Positions 54,402 to 64,000 of a DNA stretch of 64,000 nt are shown piece by piece. The position numbers and the translations under genes were made by a program. Where the stretch lies: the NCBI RefSeq assembly GCF_003989665.1, contig NZ_RZIJ01000001.1:310001-374000 (forward strand), written 5' to 3'. Source of the DNA: Azospirillum doebereinerae (GTDB lineage Bacteria; Pseudomonadota; Alphaproteobacteria; Azospirillales; Azospirillaceae). Under the pieces are notes generated by a model that had not been told where the DNA came from, did not search any database, and saw nothing but the letters and a program-made list of their open reading frames with translations. How positions within the stretch are numbered: position 1 is the stretch's first letter; every line of letters begins with the position of its first letter.

Positions 54402-54878
54402 TCACGCCTCCGCCAGCGGCAACCCGCCGAGCGCGCTCTTGCCGCCGGACGCCGGAAACCCCGGATCGCCCGAGGCGTCCGGCGCCGGTTCCGGCTCTTC
54501 GGCGGGAAGCTCGAAGGGCGTGCCGATGAAGGGGTCGCTGCCGCCATGGCCGGCGCGGACATGCCCGTCCTCGGTGCAGGCCCGCCGGTAATAGGCCGCG
54601 ATGAACACGCGCACCGCCGAGGTCAGCGTCACGTCGCTTTCGTCGGTCGCTATGCCACGGCGCCGCGCCTGCTCCTCGATCCGTTCCTTGATCGTGGTGC
54701 AGAGCTTGTTGACCGACAACGCCTCCCGACGGCCGATGTCCTCGAGAGCGTCCCACATGGACGGCTCCAGCCGCATGCTCGTGCGGTGTCCGCCGATCAT
54801 GATGTTCTGGCTCTTCAACGGCTCGACCCCATGCTTGGCGGAGTCCACCCGCTTTTTCTTCGGCCCACGCTTCGCCAT
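54402..54878 (-). CDS. Ribbon-helix-helix domain protein
   Basis: The 158-residue protein starts with a basic tail (MAKRGPKKKRVD) and has a ribbon-helix-helix motif at about residues 25-65 (NIMIGGHRTSMRLEPSMWD, then LEDIGRREALSVNKLCTTI), of the type found in short alphaproteobacterial regulators. The C-terminus after about residue 95 is acidic and Pro-rich. It probably binds DNA as a dimer; targets are unknown. ATG 54878 follows GGAAGGGG. No toxin gene is next to it, which argues against an antitoxin role. It lies 224 bases downstream of bolA on the same strand. Confidence 0.75.
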   Translation of the reverse strand: MAKRGPKKKRVDSAKHGVEPLKSQNIMIGGHRTSMRLEPSMWDALEDIGRREALSVNKLCTTIKERIEEQARRRGIATDESDVTLTSAVRVFIAAYYRRACTEDGHVRAGHGGSDPFIGTPFELPAEEPEPAPDASGDPGFPASGGKSALGGLPLAEA

Positions 54879-55102
54879 TCGCAGCCCCTTCCACGAAGCC
54901 ACCGGCGGACACGCGAAGTCTGCGTCCGCCCCGGCGCGATAAATGGTTGCATAGGCGGCACTTTACTAAACACAGCGAGAATTGCAACCACGCTCGCGCA
55001 ACGATTTGTTCCGAAGGCGTAATATATCTACCGCCAGTTGCACGCCTATGTATGCTATTTCTCAGAGGCGGCCCGTCCGAACTCTTGTTCGGGATTTTCT
55101 GT

Positions 55103-55378
55103 TCAGGACCCGGCTTCGGCGGGGGTGCGGGTGGTCAGGCCCAGCGCGTGGACCCGCTCGGCCAGTTCGTCGGCCAGCAGGGCGTAGACCAGCCGCTGGC
55201 GCTCCACCCGCGACCGACCGGTGAAGGCGGACGACACGATGGTGACGTGGAAATGCGTCTCGCCCTTGGCGTCGGCCCCGGCGTGGCCGGCGTGGCGGTC
55301 CGACTCGTCGACGACCTCCAGCACCTCGGGCGCGAGGTTCTCGGTCAGCTTCTGGCGGATGCGGGCGGCGTATTCCAT
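55103..55378 (-). CDS. bolA: BolA family protein
   Basis: The 91-residue product is a BolA domain: an N-terminal helix ([23 protein letters not shown]), the conserved [33 protein letters not shown] region with the HFHV cluster-ligand histidine, and [12 protein letters not shown] at the end. BolA proteins pair with monothiol glutaredoxins to handle [2Fe-2S] clusters, and some regulate transcription in stress. ATG 55378 has GAGG five bases upstream. It is divergent from the J-domain gene with 175 bases between, a conserved neighbourhood in alphaproteobacteria. Confidence 0.9.
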   Translation of the reverse strand: MEYAARIRQKLTENLAPEVLEVVDESDRHAGHAGADAKGETHFHVTIVSSAFTGRSRVERQRLVYALLADELAERVHALGLTTRTPAEAGS

Positions 55379-55553
55379 GGAGTCCTCGAAGGGGTCGGAG
55401 GGGACGCGGCGGCGGCGGAACCGGGGCCGGCGTCCCCCCACAGGTGAGTGCGCCGGCCGCCCCCTGTCAAGACGCCGCGCGTACTCTTTGCGGATACCGG
55501 AACGCCTCTCCGGCGCGCTTGCCAGAGCGGGCGCCTGTTCCCATACTTGCCCG

Positions 55554-56138
55554 ATGAGCAAGCACCGCGCCCGATCCGCCTACGACAGCCACGCCGCTCC
55601 GCGCGGGGCGACGCGCGTCTGCGACCATCCCGAATGCGTCGCGGCCGGCGAGCACCGTGCGCCGAAGAGCCGCGGGACCCTCAACGAATACTGGTGGTTC
55701 TGCCTCGACCACGTGCGGGAGTACAACCGCGCCTGGGACTATTACGCCGGCATGTCCACCGACCAGATCGAGGCCGAGGTCCGCCGCGACACCACGTGGC
55801 AGCGGCCGAGCTGGCCGATGGGCAAATGGGCGGCGCAGGAGAAATATCTGCGCGACCGCGTGCTGCACGGCTTCAGCTTCGAGTTCGGTCCCGACCCCGG
55901 CAAGAGCCGCGACGAGGAGAAGGCGCACCGCCGCCACCACGCCCGCACGGTGGAGGAGGAGGCGCTGGCGGTGCTCGATCTGGCCCCGCCGGTCGATTTC
56001 CCCGCGATCAAGACGCGCTACCGCGCGCTGGCGAAGCGCTACCACCCCGACGCCAACGGCGGCGACAAGGCGGCGGAAGAAAAATTGAAAGAGATCAATC
56101 TGGCCTACAACACGCTGAAAGCCTGTTATGCTGGGTGA
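55554..56138 (+). CDS. J-domain protein (DnaJ family co-chaperone)
   Basis: The 194-residue protein has an N-terminal region of unknown fold with several Cys/His ([18 protein letters not shown], then [12 protein letters not shown]), probably zinc-binding, and a C-terminal J domain with [20 protein letters not shown], containing the HPD triad that stimulates DnaK. There is no membrane segment or G/F region. A role in delivering client proteins to DnaK is inferred, and its fixed place upstream of cobS-cobT suggests assembly of the cobaltochelatase. Start ATG 55554. Confidence 0.85.
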   Translation: MSKHRARSAYDSHAAPRGATRVCDHPECVAAGEHRAPKSRGTLNEYWWFCLDHVREYNRAWDYYAGMSTDQIEAEVRRDTTWQRPSWPMGKWAAQEKYLRDRVLHGFSFEFGPDPGKSRDEEKAHRRHHARTVEEEALAVLDLAPPVDFPAIKTRYRALAKRYHPDANGGDKAAEEKLKEINLAYNTLKACYAG

Positions 56139-56213
56139 CCCACCGATGGCGGGCCGGGGTTTCCCCGTGGCCGCCGGACAACCGACACTCGCTGGAACGT
56201 AAGAAGCCAACCC

Positions 56214-57218
56214 ATGCCTTCCCAAGGAGCCACGCAGGCCAGTTCGGCCCTGTTCGACCACAAGCCCGACACGACCGTCTCGGTGCGCGACGTCTTCGGA
56301 ATCGACAGCAACATGCAGGTGCCGGCCTTCAGCCAGCGCACCGAGCATGTGCCCGACGTCGACGAGGCGTACCGCTTCGACCGCGACACGACGCTGGCGA
56401 TCCTCGCCGGCTTCGCGTTCAACCGTCGCGTCATGGTCCAGGGCTATCACGGCACCGGCAAATCGACGCACATCGAGCAGGTCGCCGCCCGCCTGAACTG
56501 GCCCTGCATCCGCGTCAACCTGGACAGCCACATCAGCCGCATCGACCTGATGGGCAAGGACGCCATCGTCCTGCGCGACGGCGTGCAGGTCACCGAATAC
56601 CGCGAGGGCATCCTGCCCTGGGCCCTGCAGCACGCCTGCGCCCTGGTGTTCGACGAGTACGACGCCGGCCGTCCCGACGTGATGTTCGTGATCCAGCGCG
56701 TGCTTGAGGTCGAGGGCAAGCTGACGCTGCTCGACCAGAACCGCGTCATCCGCCCGCACCCGGCCTTCCGTCTGTTCTCCACCGCCAACACGGTGGGTCT
56801 GGGCGACACGACCGGCCTCTACCACGGCACGCAGCAGATCAACCAGGGCCAGATGGACCGCTGGAACATCGTCGCGACGCTGAACTACCTGCCGGTCGAG
56901 GCCGAGGTCGGGATCGTCGCCGCCAAGGTGAAGGATTACGGCGACGTCAAGGGCCGCGAGCTGGTGGCTGCGATGGTGCGTCTGGCCGACCTCACGCGGG
57001 CCGGCTTCATCAACGGCGACATCTCCACCGTGATGAGCCCGCGCACGGTCATCACCTGGGCCGAGAACGCGCGCATCTTCAACGACGTGGCCTTCGCCTT
57101 CCGCATCACCTTCCTCAACAAGTGCGACGAGGTGGAACGCCCGACGGTCGCCGAATACTACCAGCGCTGCTTCGGCGTCGAGCTGCCGGAGACGGGGGTC
57201 CAGGCGAACTTCGTCTGA
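56214..57218 (+). CDS. cobS: Cobaltochelatase subunit CobS
   Basis: CobS is the AAA+ ATPase of the aerobic CobNST cobalt chelatase that inserts Co2+ into hydrogenobyrinic acid a,c-diamide in B12 synthesis. The 334-residue protein has Walker [16 protein letters not shown], Walker [14 protein letters not shown], sensor 1 [11 protein letters not shown] and the pore-facing [15 protein letters not shown] region. It starts 76 bases after the J-domain gene, preceded by a purine-rich AAGAAG. cobT follows after 153 bases. cobN, the large metal-inserting subunit, is not in this window. Confidence 0.95.
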   Translation: MPSQGATQASSALFDHKPDTTVSVRDVFGIDSNMQVPAFSQRTEHVPDVDEAYRFDRDTTLAILAGFAFNRRVMVQGYHGTGKSTHIEQVAARLNWPCIRVNLDSHISRIDLMGKDAIVLRDGVQVTEYREGILPWALQHACALVFDEYDAGRPDVMFVIQRVLEVEGKLTLLDQNRVIRPHPAFRLFSTANTVGLGDTTGLYHGTQQINQGQMDRWNIVATLNYLPVEAEVGIVAAKVKDYGDVKGRELVAAMVRLADLTRAGFINGDISTVMSPRTVITWAENARIFNDVAFAFRITFLNKCDEVERPTVAEYYQRCFGVELPETGVQANFV

Positions 57219-57371
57219 TCCGGGTTGTCCTGACGCAATCGCCGCGGCTTTCCCTTGTGTTGGGAAGTCGTGGCATCGCGCGCAAGGATCAACACGGATT
57301 TCGCGGACTGAGGTGAGCCTTGCCCGCCACCGTTTGACCACCGCAAAGCTCCAACCCTGAAGACCCCCGCG

Positions 57372-59240
57372 ATGACCCAGCAGAACGACAACCCCGTCGA
57401 GGCCTTCAAGCGGTCCACCGCCGCCACGGTGCGCGCCATGTCCCACCGGGCGGAGGTGCAGGTGGGCTTCTCCTCCGACCCGCCGGGCCTCGCCGGCCAG
57501 CGGGTGCGGGTGCCGCTTCCGGCGCGCGACCTCAACCCGGCCGACGTGGCCAAACTGCGCGGGGCGGCCGACGCCGTGTCGCTGCGGCTGCGCCACCACG
57601 ACCCGCTGGTCCACGCCCACCGCCTGCCGCTGGGCGACGCCGCCCGCCTCGCCTTCGACGCCATGGAGCAGGCCCGCTGCGAGGCGCTGGGCGCCCAGCA
57701 CATGACCGGCGTCGCCCGCAATCTGGAAGCGGCGCTCGACGACAAATACACCCGCCAGGGCTTCGACCGCTTCGAGGACCGCGGGCAGGTCCCGCTCGCC
57801 GAGGCGCTGCGCATGATCGCGCGCGAGGCGATGACCGGCGCCCCGCCGCCGCCCGCCGCCGCCCACGCCGTCGACCTCTGGCGCCCGTGGATCGAGGAGA
57901 AGCTGGGCAAGGATCTGCGCGGCCTCGCCCAGCACGTCCCCGACCAGGATTCCTACGCCCGCGCCGTGCGCCGGCTGCTGACCGACCTCGACATGGAGGT
58001 CGGCCAGGAGGCCGAGCAGGAGGAAGAGGAGCAGGAGTCCAAGGATTCCGCCGAAAGCTCCGAATCGCCCGAGCACGGCCAGACCCGCGGTCAGGACGAG
58101 GACGACAGCGAGTCGGAATCGATGGCCTCCTCGGAGATGCAGGACAGCTCCGAGATGGGCGAGGGCGCCGAGGAGGGCGCCGGCGAGGAAGGCGACATGG
58201 AGATGGGCGAGGGCGAGGGGGCGGAGGAACCCGCCGGCCCCGGCCAACCCTGGCGCAACGACGTCAACCGCCGCAACGAGGCCGATCCCAACGCCTACAA
58301 GGCCTTCACCACCCAGTTCGACGAGGTGGTCGACGCCGCCGACCTCTGCGATCCCGCCGAGCTGGAACGGCTGCGCCACCTGCTGGACCAGCAGCTTCAG
58401 CACCTCCAGGGAGTGATCTCGAAGCTCGCCAACCGGCTGCAGCGCCGGCTGATGGCCAAGCAGCAGCGCTCCTGGAGCTTCGACCTGGAGGAGGGCATCC
58501 TCGACGCCGCCCGTCTGGCCCGCGTCGTGGCGAACCCGGTCCTGCCGCTGTCCTTCAAGGCGGAGAAGGAGACCGATTTCCGCGACACGGTGGTGTCGCT
58601 GCTGATCGACAACTCCGGCTCGATGCGCGGGCGGCCGATCTCCATCGCGGCGATCAGCGCCGACATCCTCGCCCGCACGCTGGAACGCTGCGCGGTGAAG
58701 GTGGAGGTTCTGGGCTTCACCACCCGCGCCTGGAAGGGCGGGCAAGCGCGCGAGCATTGGGTGGCGTCGGGCAAGCCGGCCAACCCCGGCCGCCTGAACG
58801 ACCTGCGCCACATCGTCTACAAGGCGGCGGACATGCCGTGGCGCCGCGCCCGCAAGAATCTGGGCCTGATGCTGCGCGAGGGCATCCTCAAGGAGAACAT
58901 CGACGGCGAGGCCCTGCAATGGGCCTACACCCGGCTGCTCGGCCGACCGGAGCAGCGCCGCATCCTGATGGTGATCTCCGACGGCGCGCCGGTGGACGAT
59001 TCGACGCTGTCGGTCAACGCCGGCAACTACTTGGAACGCCATCTGCGGCAGGTGATCGAGCACATCGAGACCCGCTCCCCGGTGGAACTGGTGGCGATCG
59101 GCATCGGCCACGACGTGACCCGCTACTACCGCCGCGCCGTCACCATCGTGGACGCCGAGCAACTCGGCGGCACGATGATGAACAAGCTGGCCGAGTTGTT
59201 CGACGACGACGACCGCCGAGGGGGACGGCGCAGGCGCTGA
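57372..59240 (+). CDS. cobT: Cobaltochelatase subunit CobT
   Basis: CobT partners CobS in the cobalt chelatase, like BchD with BchI in magnesium chelatase. The 622-residue protein has an N-terminal helical domain, a long Glu/Ser/Asp-rich acidic linker at about residues 215-300, and a C-terminal von Willebrand A domain with the MIDAS motif [13 protein letters not shown] and [11 protein letters not shown]. The acidic region is what makes the opposite strand open over a long distance. Start ATG 57372. The 153-base gap to cobS contains no promoter I can see, so the two are probably one transcript. Confidence 0.95.
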   Translation: MTQQNDNPVEAFKRSTAATVRAMSHRAEVQVGFSSDPPGLAGQRVRVPLPARDLNPADVAKLRGAADAVSLRLRHHDPLVHAHRLPLGDAARLAFDAMEQARCEALGAQHMTGVARNLEAALDDKYTRQGFDRFEDRGQVPLAEALRMIAREAMTGAPPPPAAAHAVDLWRPWIEEKLGKDLRGLAQHVPDQDSYARAVRRLLTDLDMEVGQEAEQEEEEQESKDSAESSESPEHGQTRGQDEDDSESESMASSEMQDSSEMGEGAEEGAGEEGDMEMGEGEGAEEPAGPGQPWRNDVNRRNEADPNAYKAFTTQFDEVVDAADLCDPAELERLRHLLDQQLQHLQGVISKLANRLQRRLMAKQQRSWSFDLEEGILDAARLARVVANPVLPLSFKAEKETDFRDTVVSLLIDNSGSMRGRPISIAAISADILARTLERCAVKVEVLGFTTRAWKGGQAREHWVASGKPANPGRLNDLRHIVYKAADMPWRRARKNLGLMLREGILKENIDGEALQWAYTRLLGRPEQRRILMVISDGAPVDDSTLSVNAGNYLERHLRQVIEHIETRSPVELVAIGIGHDVTRYYRRAVTIVDAEQLGGTMMNKLAELFDDDDRRGGRRRR

Positions 59241-59590
59241 CCGGAAACGGCCGGACAATCCGCCGACACCCCATGCAGGCCCGATCTTGCGGAAATCCGT
59301 TTGGCGACCGGCGCCCCCTACCCCATTCGCTTGCGGGGCAAGAAGTGAGACGGCAAGCAGCAAGGCGGCGGTTTTGGAGTTTTGCTCAACTCCCGCGGGC
59401 GCTCCGCCGCACGCCGCCCCCTGAGGCGCGGCAATTCTCGATCGCGAACGAGCCGCGCCGACCGATCGTCTACCAGCGCGCGGTGCCGCTCCGCGCCGAG
59501 TCGGGAAACGGCAGGCCGCGCTGGTTCCGCAGATCGAGCGGACCGCCAGGCTGATGCGGCGCGATGAGACGGCGCCCGCCTACGGGCGTC
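59241..59590. other. 350-base convergent gap between cobT and hldE
   Basis: Short open frames cross the region on both strands but none has a ribosome site, a recognisable domain or typical codon use. The hairpin at 59566-59592 at the hldE end is the only element seen. Confidence 0.5.
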
Positions 59591-59592
59591 TC
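59566..59592. terminator. Terminator-like hairpin at the hldE stop codon
   Basis: GAGACG-GCG-CCCG (59566-59578) pairs with CGGGCGTCTC (59583-59592) apart from a three-base bulge. It overlaps the hldE stop codon (59591-59593), so transcription of hldE would end directly after translation. No T-run. Confidence 0.5.
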
Positions 59593-61039
59593 AGCCCTTC
59601 AGGCGCTTGATGGTGTTGGTCGTGCTCTGTCCCTGGATCAGCTCGGCCAACACCACCTTGCCGCCGTAGCTCATCACGAAATCCGCCCCCACCACCGTCG
59701 CGACGGTGTAGTCGGCGCCCTTGACCAGCGTATCGGGACGGAGCGCGCGGATCAGCGTTTCCGGCGTGTCCTCGCCGAAGATCACCACCAGATCGACACA
59801 GCCCAACGACGCCAGCACCGTGGCACGCGCCGTCTCGTTCTGCACCGGCCGGCTTTCGCCCTTCAGGCGCTTCACCGAATCATCGCTGTTCAAGCCCACC
59901 ACCAGCACGTCGCAGGCCGCGCGCGCCTGTTTCAGCAGCGAGATGTGGCCGGGATGCAGCAGGTCGAAGCAGCCGTTGGTGAACCCCACCCGCTTGCCGC
60001 GCAGCCGCCACCGCTCCGCCCGCTCCGCCGCCTCGTCGCGGGTCGCGACCTTCTCCTCGCCGTGGCGCCATTCCTGCTCGTGCAGGGCCGACAGCATTTC
60101 GGACGTGCGGACGACGGCGGTGCCGACCTTCCCCACCACGATCCCGGCCGCGAGGTTGGCGAGCCGCGCCGCGTCGGTCAGCTCCACACCCACCGACAAG
60201 GCGGCGGTCAGCGTCGCCACCACCGTGTCGCCGGCGCCCGACACGTCGAACACCTCGCGCGCCTCGGCCGGCAGATGGGTCGCGTCGTCGCGGGTGACGA
60301 CCGACAGCCCCTGCTCGCTGCGGGTGGCGACGACGGCGCCGATGCCGCAGGTCTCGATCAGGTGGCGGCAGGCGGCCACGACCTCCGCGTCGGTGCGGAC
60401 CGGCAGGCCGGTGGCCTCGGTCAGCTCCTTGCGGTTGGGCGTGACGATGCCGGCGCCACGGTAGCGGCGGTAGTCGCGCCCCTTGGGATCGACGACGACC
60501 GGCTTGCCGGCCTCGTTCGCGGCGGCGATGACCTGGACGACCAACGCGTCGGTCAGCACGCCCTTGCCGTAATCGGACAGGATGACCCCGCCAACCTCGG
60601 GCAGCGCGCGCCGCACCTGCTCCAGCACGCGGTCGGCGGCGGTGATGGGGACGACCGTCTCGGCGTCGGTGCGCAGAAGCTGCTGCTGGCCGGCGATGAA
60701 GCGGGTCTTCACCGTGGTCTGGCGCCCGGCCTCGACGACGATGGACTCGCCATCGCTGACGCCCTCGCGCTTGAGCAGCGCCAGCAGGTCGATCCCGACC
60801 GGGTCCCCGCCGACCACCGACACGAAGCGGCAGGCCGCGTCCAGCGCCACGAGGTTGGCCGCCACGTTGCCGGCGCCACCGAGCTTGGGCAGTTCGCGCT
60901 CGATGCGCAGCACGGGGATCGGCGCTTCGGGCGACACCCGATCCACCGAACCATAGACGAAACGGTCGAGCATCACGTCGCCAAGGCACAGCACGTTGGC
61001 GCGGGACAGGGTGTCGATGTGACGGACAAGGTCGCTCAT
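59591..61039 (-). CDS. hldE: Bifunctional heptose-7-phosphate kinase / heptose-1-phosphate adenylyltransferase HldE
   Basis: HldE makes ADP-heptose for the LPS core. The 482-residue protein has an N-terminal ribokinase-type kinase ([31 protein letters not shown], and the anion hole [17 protein letters not shown]) and from about residue 345 a nucleotidyltransferase ([21 protein letters not shown] with [22 protein letters not shown]). It carries out two separate steps, phosphorylation at C1 and adenylylation, on either side of the phosphatase GmhB. ATG 61039 is divergent from the histidine kinase gene with 116 bases between. Confidence 0.95.
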   Translation of the reverse strand: MSDLVRHIDTLSRANVLCLGDVMLDRFVYGSVDRVSPEAPIPVLRIERELPKLGGAGNVAANLVALDAACRFVSVVGGDPVGIDLLALLKREGVSDGESIVVEAGRQTTVKTRFIAGQQQLLRTDAETVVPITAADRVLEQVRRALPEVGGVILSDYGKGVLTDALVVQVIAAANEAGKPVVVDPKGRDYRRYRGAGIVTPNRKELTEATGLPVRTDAEVVAACRHLIETCGIGAVVATRSEQGLSVVTRDDATHLPAEAREVFDVSGAGDTVVATLTAALSVGVELTDAARLANLAAGIVVGKVGTAVVRTSEMLSALHEQEWRHGEEKVATRDEAAERAERWRLRGKRVGFTNGCFDLLHPGHISLLKQARAACDVLVVGLNSDDSVKRLKGESRPVQNETARATVLASLGCVDLVVIFGEDTPETLIRALRPDTLVKGADYTVATVVGADFVMSYGGKVVLAELIQGQSTTNTIKRLKG

Positions 61040-61155
61040 GGCCCTTGTCATACCAATCCGCAGGAGCGGACGCCAGCACCGGCTGATGACGCGGCGGGCG
61101 CCCAAGCGTAGGATGCGGCGGTTCGCCACAGAGCCGCCGAGCCGTCCTCCGCCCC

Positions 61156-62604
61156 ATGCGCCTGCCCTCCATCGCGACCAGCCTGTCGGCCAAGCTTCTG
61201 GTGCTCACGATCCTGTTCGTGCTGCTGGCCGAGGTGCTGATCTACACGCCCTCCATCGCGCGCTTCCGCATGAGCTACCTGGAGGAGCGGTTGGCCGCCG
61301 CCCACATCGCCGCGCTGTCGGTCGAGGCCGCGCCCGACTTCATGGTGACCAAGCAGCTTCAGGCCAAGCTGCTGGCCTATGCCGGGACCCACGTCATCGA
61401 CCTGATCCAGCCCGACGCACGGGTCTACATGCTGTCCCGCCCGATGCCGCCCGAGGTGGACGAGGTCTTCGACCTGCGCGCCGCCGGAAATTGGGCCCTG
61501 ATCGCCGACGCCTTCCGCGCGCTGACCCAACCGCGCGACCGGGTGATCCGCGTCATCGACCGCTCGCCCAAGGACCGGGCCCAGCGGGTCGAGGTGACGA
61601 TGGACGAGCGGCCGATGATCGACGCGATGCTGGATTTCTCGCGCAGCATCCTGGCGGTGTCGGTGGCAATCTCGCTGATCGCGGCGGGGCTGGTCTTCGT
61701 GACCCTGCACGCCCTGCTGGTGCGCCCGATGCGGCGGCTGACGGCCGGGGTGGTCGCCTTCCGCCGCGACCCCGACGGCGCCCCGCCGATGGTGCCGGAG
61801 ACGCGCGGCGACGAGATCGGCGTCGCCGGGCGCGAGCTGGCGGCGATGCAGGACACCGTGCGCGCCGCGCTCCGCCAGCGCGAACGGTTGGCGGCGCTGG
61901 GCACCGCCGTCGCTAAGATCAACCACGACCTGCGCGGCATCCTGTCCACCGCCTCCCTGCTGTCCGAGCGGTTGACCGAGAGCGCCGACCCGGAGGTGCG
62001 GCGGGTGACGCCGCGCCTGATGGCCTCGCTGGACCGGGCGGTCGAACTGTGCGGGCAGACCCTGTCCTTCACGCGCGACGGCGCCCTGCCCCTGCGCCGG
62101 ACCTCCGTCGATTTGCGGGCGCTGGTCGAGGACAGCGGCGCGCAGGCACTCGATACCGTGCGCCCCGACGGCGCGCGGGTCGAGGCCTGCTGGAGCAACG
62201 GCATCCCGGAAGGGATCGTCATCGCCGCCGACGCCGCGCAGTTGACACGGGCGCTGGTCAACCTCGGCCGCAACGCCATCCAGGCCGGGGCCGACCGGGT
62301 CGCGGTCGCCGCAGAGCGCCGGAGCGGGCCGGATGGCGCGATCCTGACCGTGACCGTGACCGACAACGGACCGGGCCTGCCGCCACGGGCACGCGACCAT
62401 TTGTTCGAGCCCTTCGCCGGGTCGGCACGGGCGGGGGGCGTCGGACTGGGGCTGACGATCGCACGCGAGGTTCTGCGCGCCCATGGCGGCGATCTGCGGC
62501 TGGTGGAAAGCACCGCCCGGGGCAGTGTCTTCGCCCTCGACCTGCCAGCAGGTGCTGCCAGCGATGCGTCTTCTGCAACGCAAAGGTCGTTTGTGTCGCA
62601 TTGA
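61156..62604 (+). CDS. Orphan membrane sensor histidine kinase
   Basis: The 482-residue kinase has a first membrane helix ([21 protein letters not shown]), a periplasmic domain of about 120 residues, a second helix ([20 protein letters not shown]), a HAMP region and a kinase core. The phospho-acceptor is His257 in [21 protein letters not shown], and the ATP domain has N-box [10 protein letters not shown]1 [12 protein letters not shown] and G2 [12 protein letters not shown]. No response regulator gene is beside it, so its partner must be encoded elsewhere. The C-terminal 15 residues are Ser/Ala-rich and coded by less GC-rich sequence. The signal is unknown. Confidence 0.9.
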   Translation: MRLPSIATSLSAKLLVLTILFVLLAEVLIYTPSIARFRMSYLEERLAAAHIAALSVEAAPDFMVTKQLQAKLLAYAGTHVIDLIQPDARVYMLSRPMPPEVDEVFDLRAAGNWALIADAFRALTQPRDRVIRVIDRSPKDRAQRVEVTMDERPMIDAMLDFSRSILAVSVAISLIAAGLVFVTLHALLVRPMRRLTAGVVAFRRDPDGAPPMVPETRGDEIGVAGRELAAMQDTVRAALRQRERLAALGTAVAKINHDLRGILSTASLLSERLTESADPEVRRVTPRLMASLDRAVELCGQTLSFTRDGALPLRRTSVDLRALVEDSGAQALDTVRPDGARVEACWSNGIPEGIVIAADAAQLTRALVNLGRNAIQAGADRVAVAAERRSGPDGAILTVTVTDNGPGLPPRARDHLFEPFAGSARAGGVGLGLTIAREVLRAHGGDLRLVESTARGSVFALDLPAGAASDASSATQRSFVSH

Positions 62605-62716
62605 TTTCTGCGCTGCACTGCCGCAAAGTCCCGGCAAACCGGAAGCGTTAGTCCTATCCCATTCGGAATAGCCCCGAGCGCTTCGCGCAGCCTCGTTTTC
62701 GAAAGGAATCCGTGAC

Positions 62717-62905
62717 GTGAAAGCAATCGCTAGCTGGGTGTCGCCCGTCCTCGCCGGCATCATGGCCTTCGTCGGCCTTCTCGCCTCGTCGCGCGCGGCC
62801 GACAGCGCCTTCGCCGTGGGCGGGCTGCTGGTGTTCCTGGGCTGCGTGGCCTACATCTTCTCGGCCATCGGCCGTCATTACGACCGCCTGGACGCCGCGC
62901 ACTGA
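62717..62905 (+). CDS. Small two-helix membrane protein
   Basis: The 62-residue product has two predicted membrane helices (VSPVLAGIMAFVGLLAS and SAFAVGGLLVFLGCVAYIFSAI) and a short charged end (RHYDRLDAAH). The start is GTG 62717 with AAAGGA nine bases upstream. Third-position GC use matches neighbouring genes, supporting a true gene. It follows the histidine kinase gene after 112 bases on the same strand and could be co-transcribed, or act as an accessory protein of the kinase, but neither is shown. No known family was recognised. Confidence 0.65.
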   Translation: MKAIASWVSPVLAGIMAFVGLLASSRAADSAFAVGGLLVFLGCVAYIFSAIGRHYDRLDAAH

Positions 62906-62916
62906 GTTTCGTTTCC

Positions 62917-62942
62917 GGTCCCGCGCTTTTCCCGCGGGATCC
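62917..62942. terminator. Terminator hairpin between small membrane protein and VUT transporter genes
   Basis: TCCCGCG (62919-62925) pairs with CGCGGGA (62933-62939) around CTTTTCC, with two more G-C pairs outside. It lies just after the small membrane protein stop (62905) in the convergent gap. Confidence 0.6.
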
Positions 62943-63061
62943 GCGCCTCACGGCGCGTGATGCCATGGCTTGACGCCGGCATCGTCGCTTTCCTTCCTCC
63001 CCGCGACGGTTTCGCGGGGAGGAGGAAGCCAAACACCGTCAACGCATTTGCCCGAAGGCGT

Positions 63062-63529
63062 TCACGCCACCACGGGCGTCCGGCCGTCGCGGGCGCGCAT
63101 CAGCAGCCAGACCGCCGACACGCCCAACAGCTTCGAGGCGAGGCTCGCGGCCCAGACGCCCGGCTCCCAGATGTCGAGCATGCCGAAGAACAGCGCCGTG
63201 TCCACCGGCACGGACAGGCTGGCGCTCAGCCACAGGCGGTCGCGCAGGGGACGCTTGGTGACGGTGAAGACCGCCCAGTCGATCAGTTCCGACACGGCGA
63301 AGGCCGCGACGCTCGCGGTGGCGACGAAGGGGTCGGCCAGCAGGTAGGACAGCACCGTTCCGCCCAGCATGGCGGCCAGCGCCCAATGGCCGAAGCGGAC
63401 CTGCACCATGTCGCGCAGGACGAAGACCAGCCCGACCCAGCAGGACCAGACGAGGTCCAGATGCGGGAACAGGCTGAAGGCGTAGTTGATGGCAAGGATG
63501 CTGCCAATGTAGGCGGCGAGCCAGATCAT
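63062..63529 (-). CDS. VUT-family (YhhQ-like) vitamin/queuosine precursor transporter
   Basis: The 155-residue protein has about five or six membrane helices: MIWLAAYIGSILAINYAFSLFP, LVWSCWVGLVFVLRDMVQ with the family RD-x-Q-type motif, and VAAFAVSELIDWAVFTVTKRP with the conserved S-x-x-D/E-W region. This pattern fits the VUT/DUF165 family; relatives such as YhhQ import preQ0/preQ1 for queuosine. It is shorter than E. coli YhhQ (about 220 residues). GGAGG lies about ten bases before ATG 63529. No preQ1 riboswitch was seen upstream. Substrate is therefore inferred. Confidence 0.75.
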   Translation of the reverse strand: MIWLAAYIGSILAINYAFSLFPHLDLVWSCWVGLVFVLRDMVQVRFGHWALAAMLGGTVLSYLLADPFVATASVAAFAVSELIDWAVFTVTKRPLRDRLWLSASLSVPVDTALFFGMLDIWEPGVWAASLASKLLGVSAVWLLMRARDGRTPVVA

Positions 63530-63741
63530 GATCCCAGTTCCTCCGGAAGCGGCCCGCGGCAATACGGGCGCCGATGACCGGAGCAGACCCGCGTGAATGC
63601 GAGCGCCCCGAAGCCGCCTGTCCTAACAGATCGGACCGAGCGGTTGAAGCGGGGGGATAAAGGTTTCTGTGGAAATCGGCGGGAAAGGCGCGAAGCGGCA
63701 TTGGGAAGGGGGCAACCGCAAGCATATCCATGCAGACCGGA

Positions 63742-64000
63742 TCACAGCGCCTCGGCCCGCCCGCCGAACAGGGCGCGCAGCTTGCGCCCGATCAGGCCTC
63801 CCAGCATGCCGTGCTGACCGCCGGATTTGGGGAACCAGCCGGGATCCTCGGCCTGGAGCCGGCGCACCACGGTGACGAAGGCATCGACCACGCGCGGGTC
63901 GAAATCGCGCCCCGACCGCTCCACGATCCAGCCCAGCGCCTGCTCCACCGGAACGGCGCCCCGGTATTGCCGGCTGGTGATCAGCGCGTCGAACACGTCG
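63742..64000 (-). CDS. C-terminal end of an HD-GYP domain cyclic-di-GMP phosphodiesterase, cut by the right edge
   Basis: The frame runs from the window edge to the stop at 63742, giving 85 residues. DVFDALITSRQYRGAVPVEQALGWIVERSGRDFDPRVVDAF (shared out over the first 45 residues) is the classic end of an HD-GYP domain, where Asp and the DxxTSxRxYR block belong to the active-site region. The following 35 residues are a basic tail (GGLIGRKLRALFGGRAEAL). HD-GYP enzymes hydrolyse cyclic di-GMP, often linking it to motility or EPS. The rest of the gene is outside the window, so accessory domains are unknown. Confidence 0.8.
   Translation of the reverse strand, partial: DVFDALITSRQYRGAVPVEQALGWIVERSGRDFDPRVVDAFVTVVRRLQAEDPGWFPKSGGQHGMLGGLIGRKLRALFGGRAEAL

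Noticed and set aside
55467..59363. A minus-strand open frame of 1298 codons opposite the J-domain, cobS and cobT genes
   Set aside because: It is a by-product of high GC and the acidic CobT linker; the translation is low-complexity (Val/Leu/Gly/His-rich), has no domain, and the plus-strand genes are certain.
59241..59590. A small gene after cobT
   Set aside because: Open frames in this gap have no ribosome site, no motif and no codon-use support.
63530..63741. A preQ1 riboswitch in front of the VUT transporter gene
   Set aside because: I could not find the small hairpin plus A-rich tail or the class II core on the minus strand.

Overview
The window is a continuous stretch of high-GC (roughly two-thirds G+C) alphaproteobacterial chromosome. 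The gene families and orders present (ahcY, pgk, class II DAHP synthase, aroK-aroB next to xerD, bolA / J-domain / cobS / cobT, a Wzx/Wzy polysaccharide locus, orphan chemoreceptor and histidine kinase) fit Rhodospirillales and most closely resemble Azospirillum; this assignment is inferred from protein content, not from a database search. I see no rRNA, tRNA, CRISPR array, insertion sequence or prophage. About 57 protein genes can be supported. Both ends cut a minus-strand gene.

Region by region. 1-8.7 kb: ispH, an EgtB-type sulfoxide synthase, a GT8-like glycosyltransferase, a thioredoxin-fold [2Fe-2S] ferredoxin, nicotinate phosphoribosyltransferase, a FliL-family protein, glutathione reductase and a manganese catalase with a general-stress-type (EcfG-like) promoter. 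9-14.3 kb: ahcY with an 18-bp perfect palindrome in its promoter region, a ParA ATPase co-transcribed with a CYTH-CHAD protein, and pgk. 14.5-26.3 kb: DAHP synthase, AmpG-like permease, a lipoprotein, dps, a chemoreceptor with a separate periplasmic Cache protein, a divergent EF-G paralogue, a molbindin, aspartate aminotransferase and a cytochrome c'. 26.6-42.6 kb: a Wzx/Wzy-type exopolysaccharide cluster (Wzz/BY-kinase, flippase, nucleotide-sugar dehydrogenase, epimerase, GDP-fucose synthase-like enzyme, four glycosyltransferases, polymerase) with one beta-helix protein on the opposite strand. 42.6-50.2 kb: minus-strand genes (MAPEG protein, accA, EamA permease, malate synthase, xerD, a large Ala/Pro-rich exported protein and an unlisted 46-residue membrane protein). 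50.5-53.6 kb: aroK-aroB, an SRPBCC protein and a CBS pair. 53.7-64 kb: a DUF2889 protein, a ribbon-helix-helix protein, bolA, a J-domain protein, cobS, cobT, hldE, an orphan histidine kinase, a 62-residue membrane protein, a VUT-family transporter and the end of an HD-GYP phosphodiesterase.

How the genes work together. The 26.6-42.6 kb block looks like most of one capsule or EPS assembly line, but the initiating sugar-phosphate transferase, the outer-membrane export porin and GDP-mannose dehydratase are not here. aroK-aroB and the class II DAHP synthase serve the shikimate pathway; gor, the Mn-catalase and dps are oxidative-stress functions; cobS and cobT are two of three subunits of the aerobic cobalt chelatase.

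The most unusual signals are: the ParA/CYTH-CHAD operon (possible polyphosphate-granule positioning); a family of about 110-nt intergenic palindromes, one of which has become the C-terminus of a glycosyltransferase; a GC-poor inverted repeat of ACACAGAT units beside xerD; an EF-G paralogue without the catalytic histidine; a 20-nt motif shared by the ferredoxin and molbindin genes; and a hairpin leader in front of egtB.
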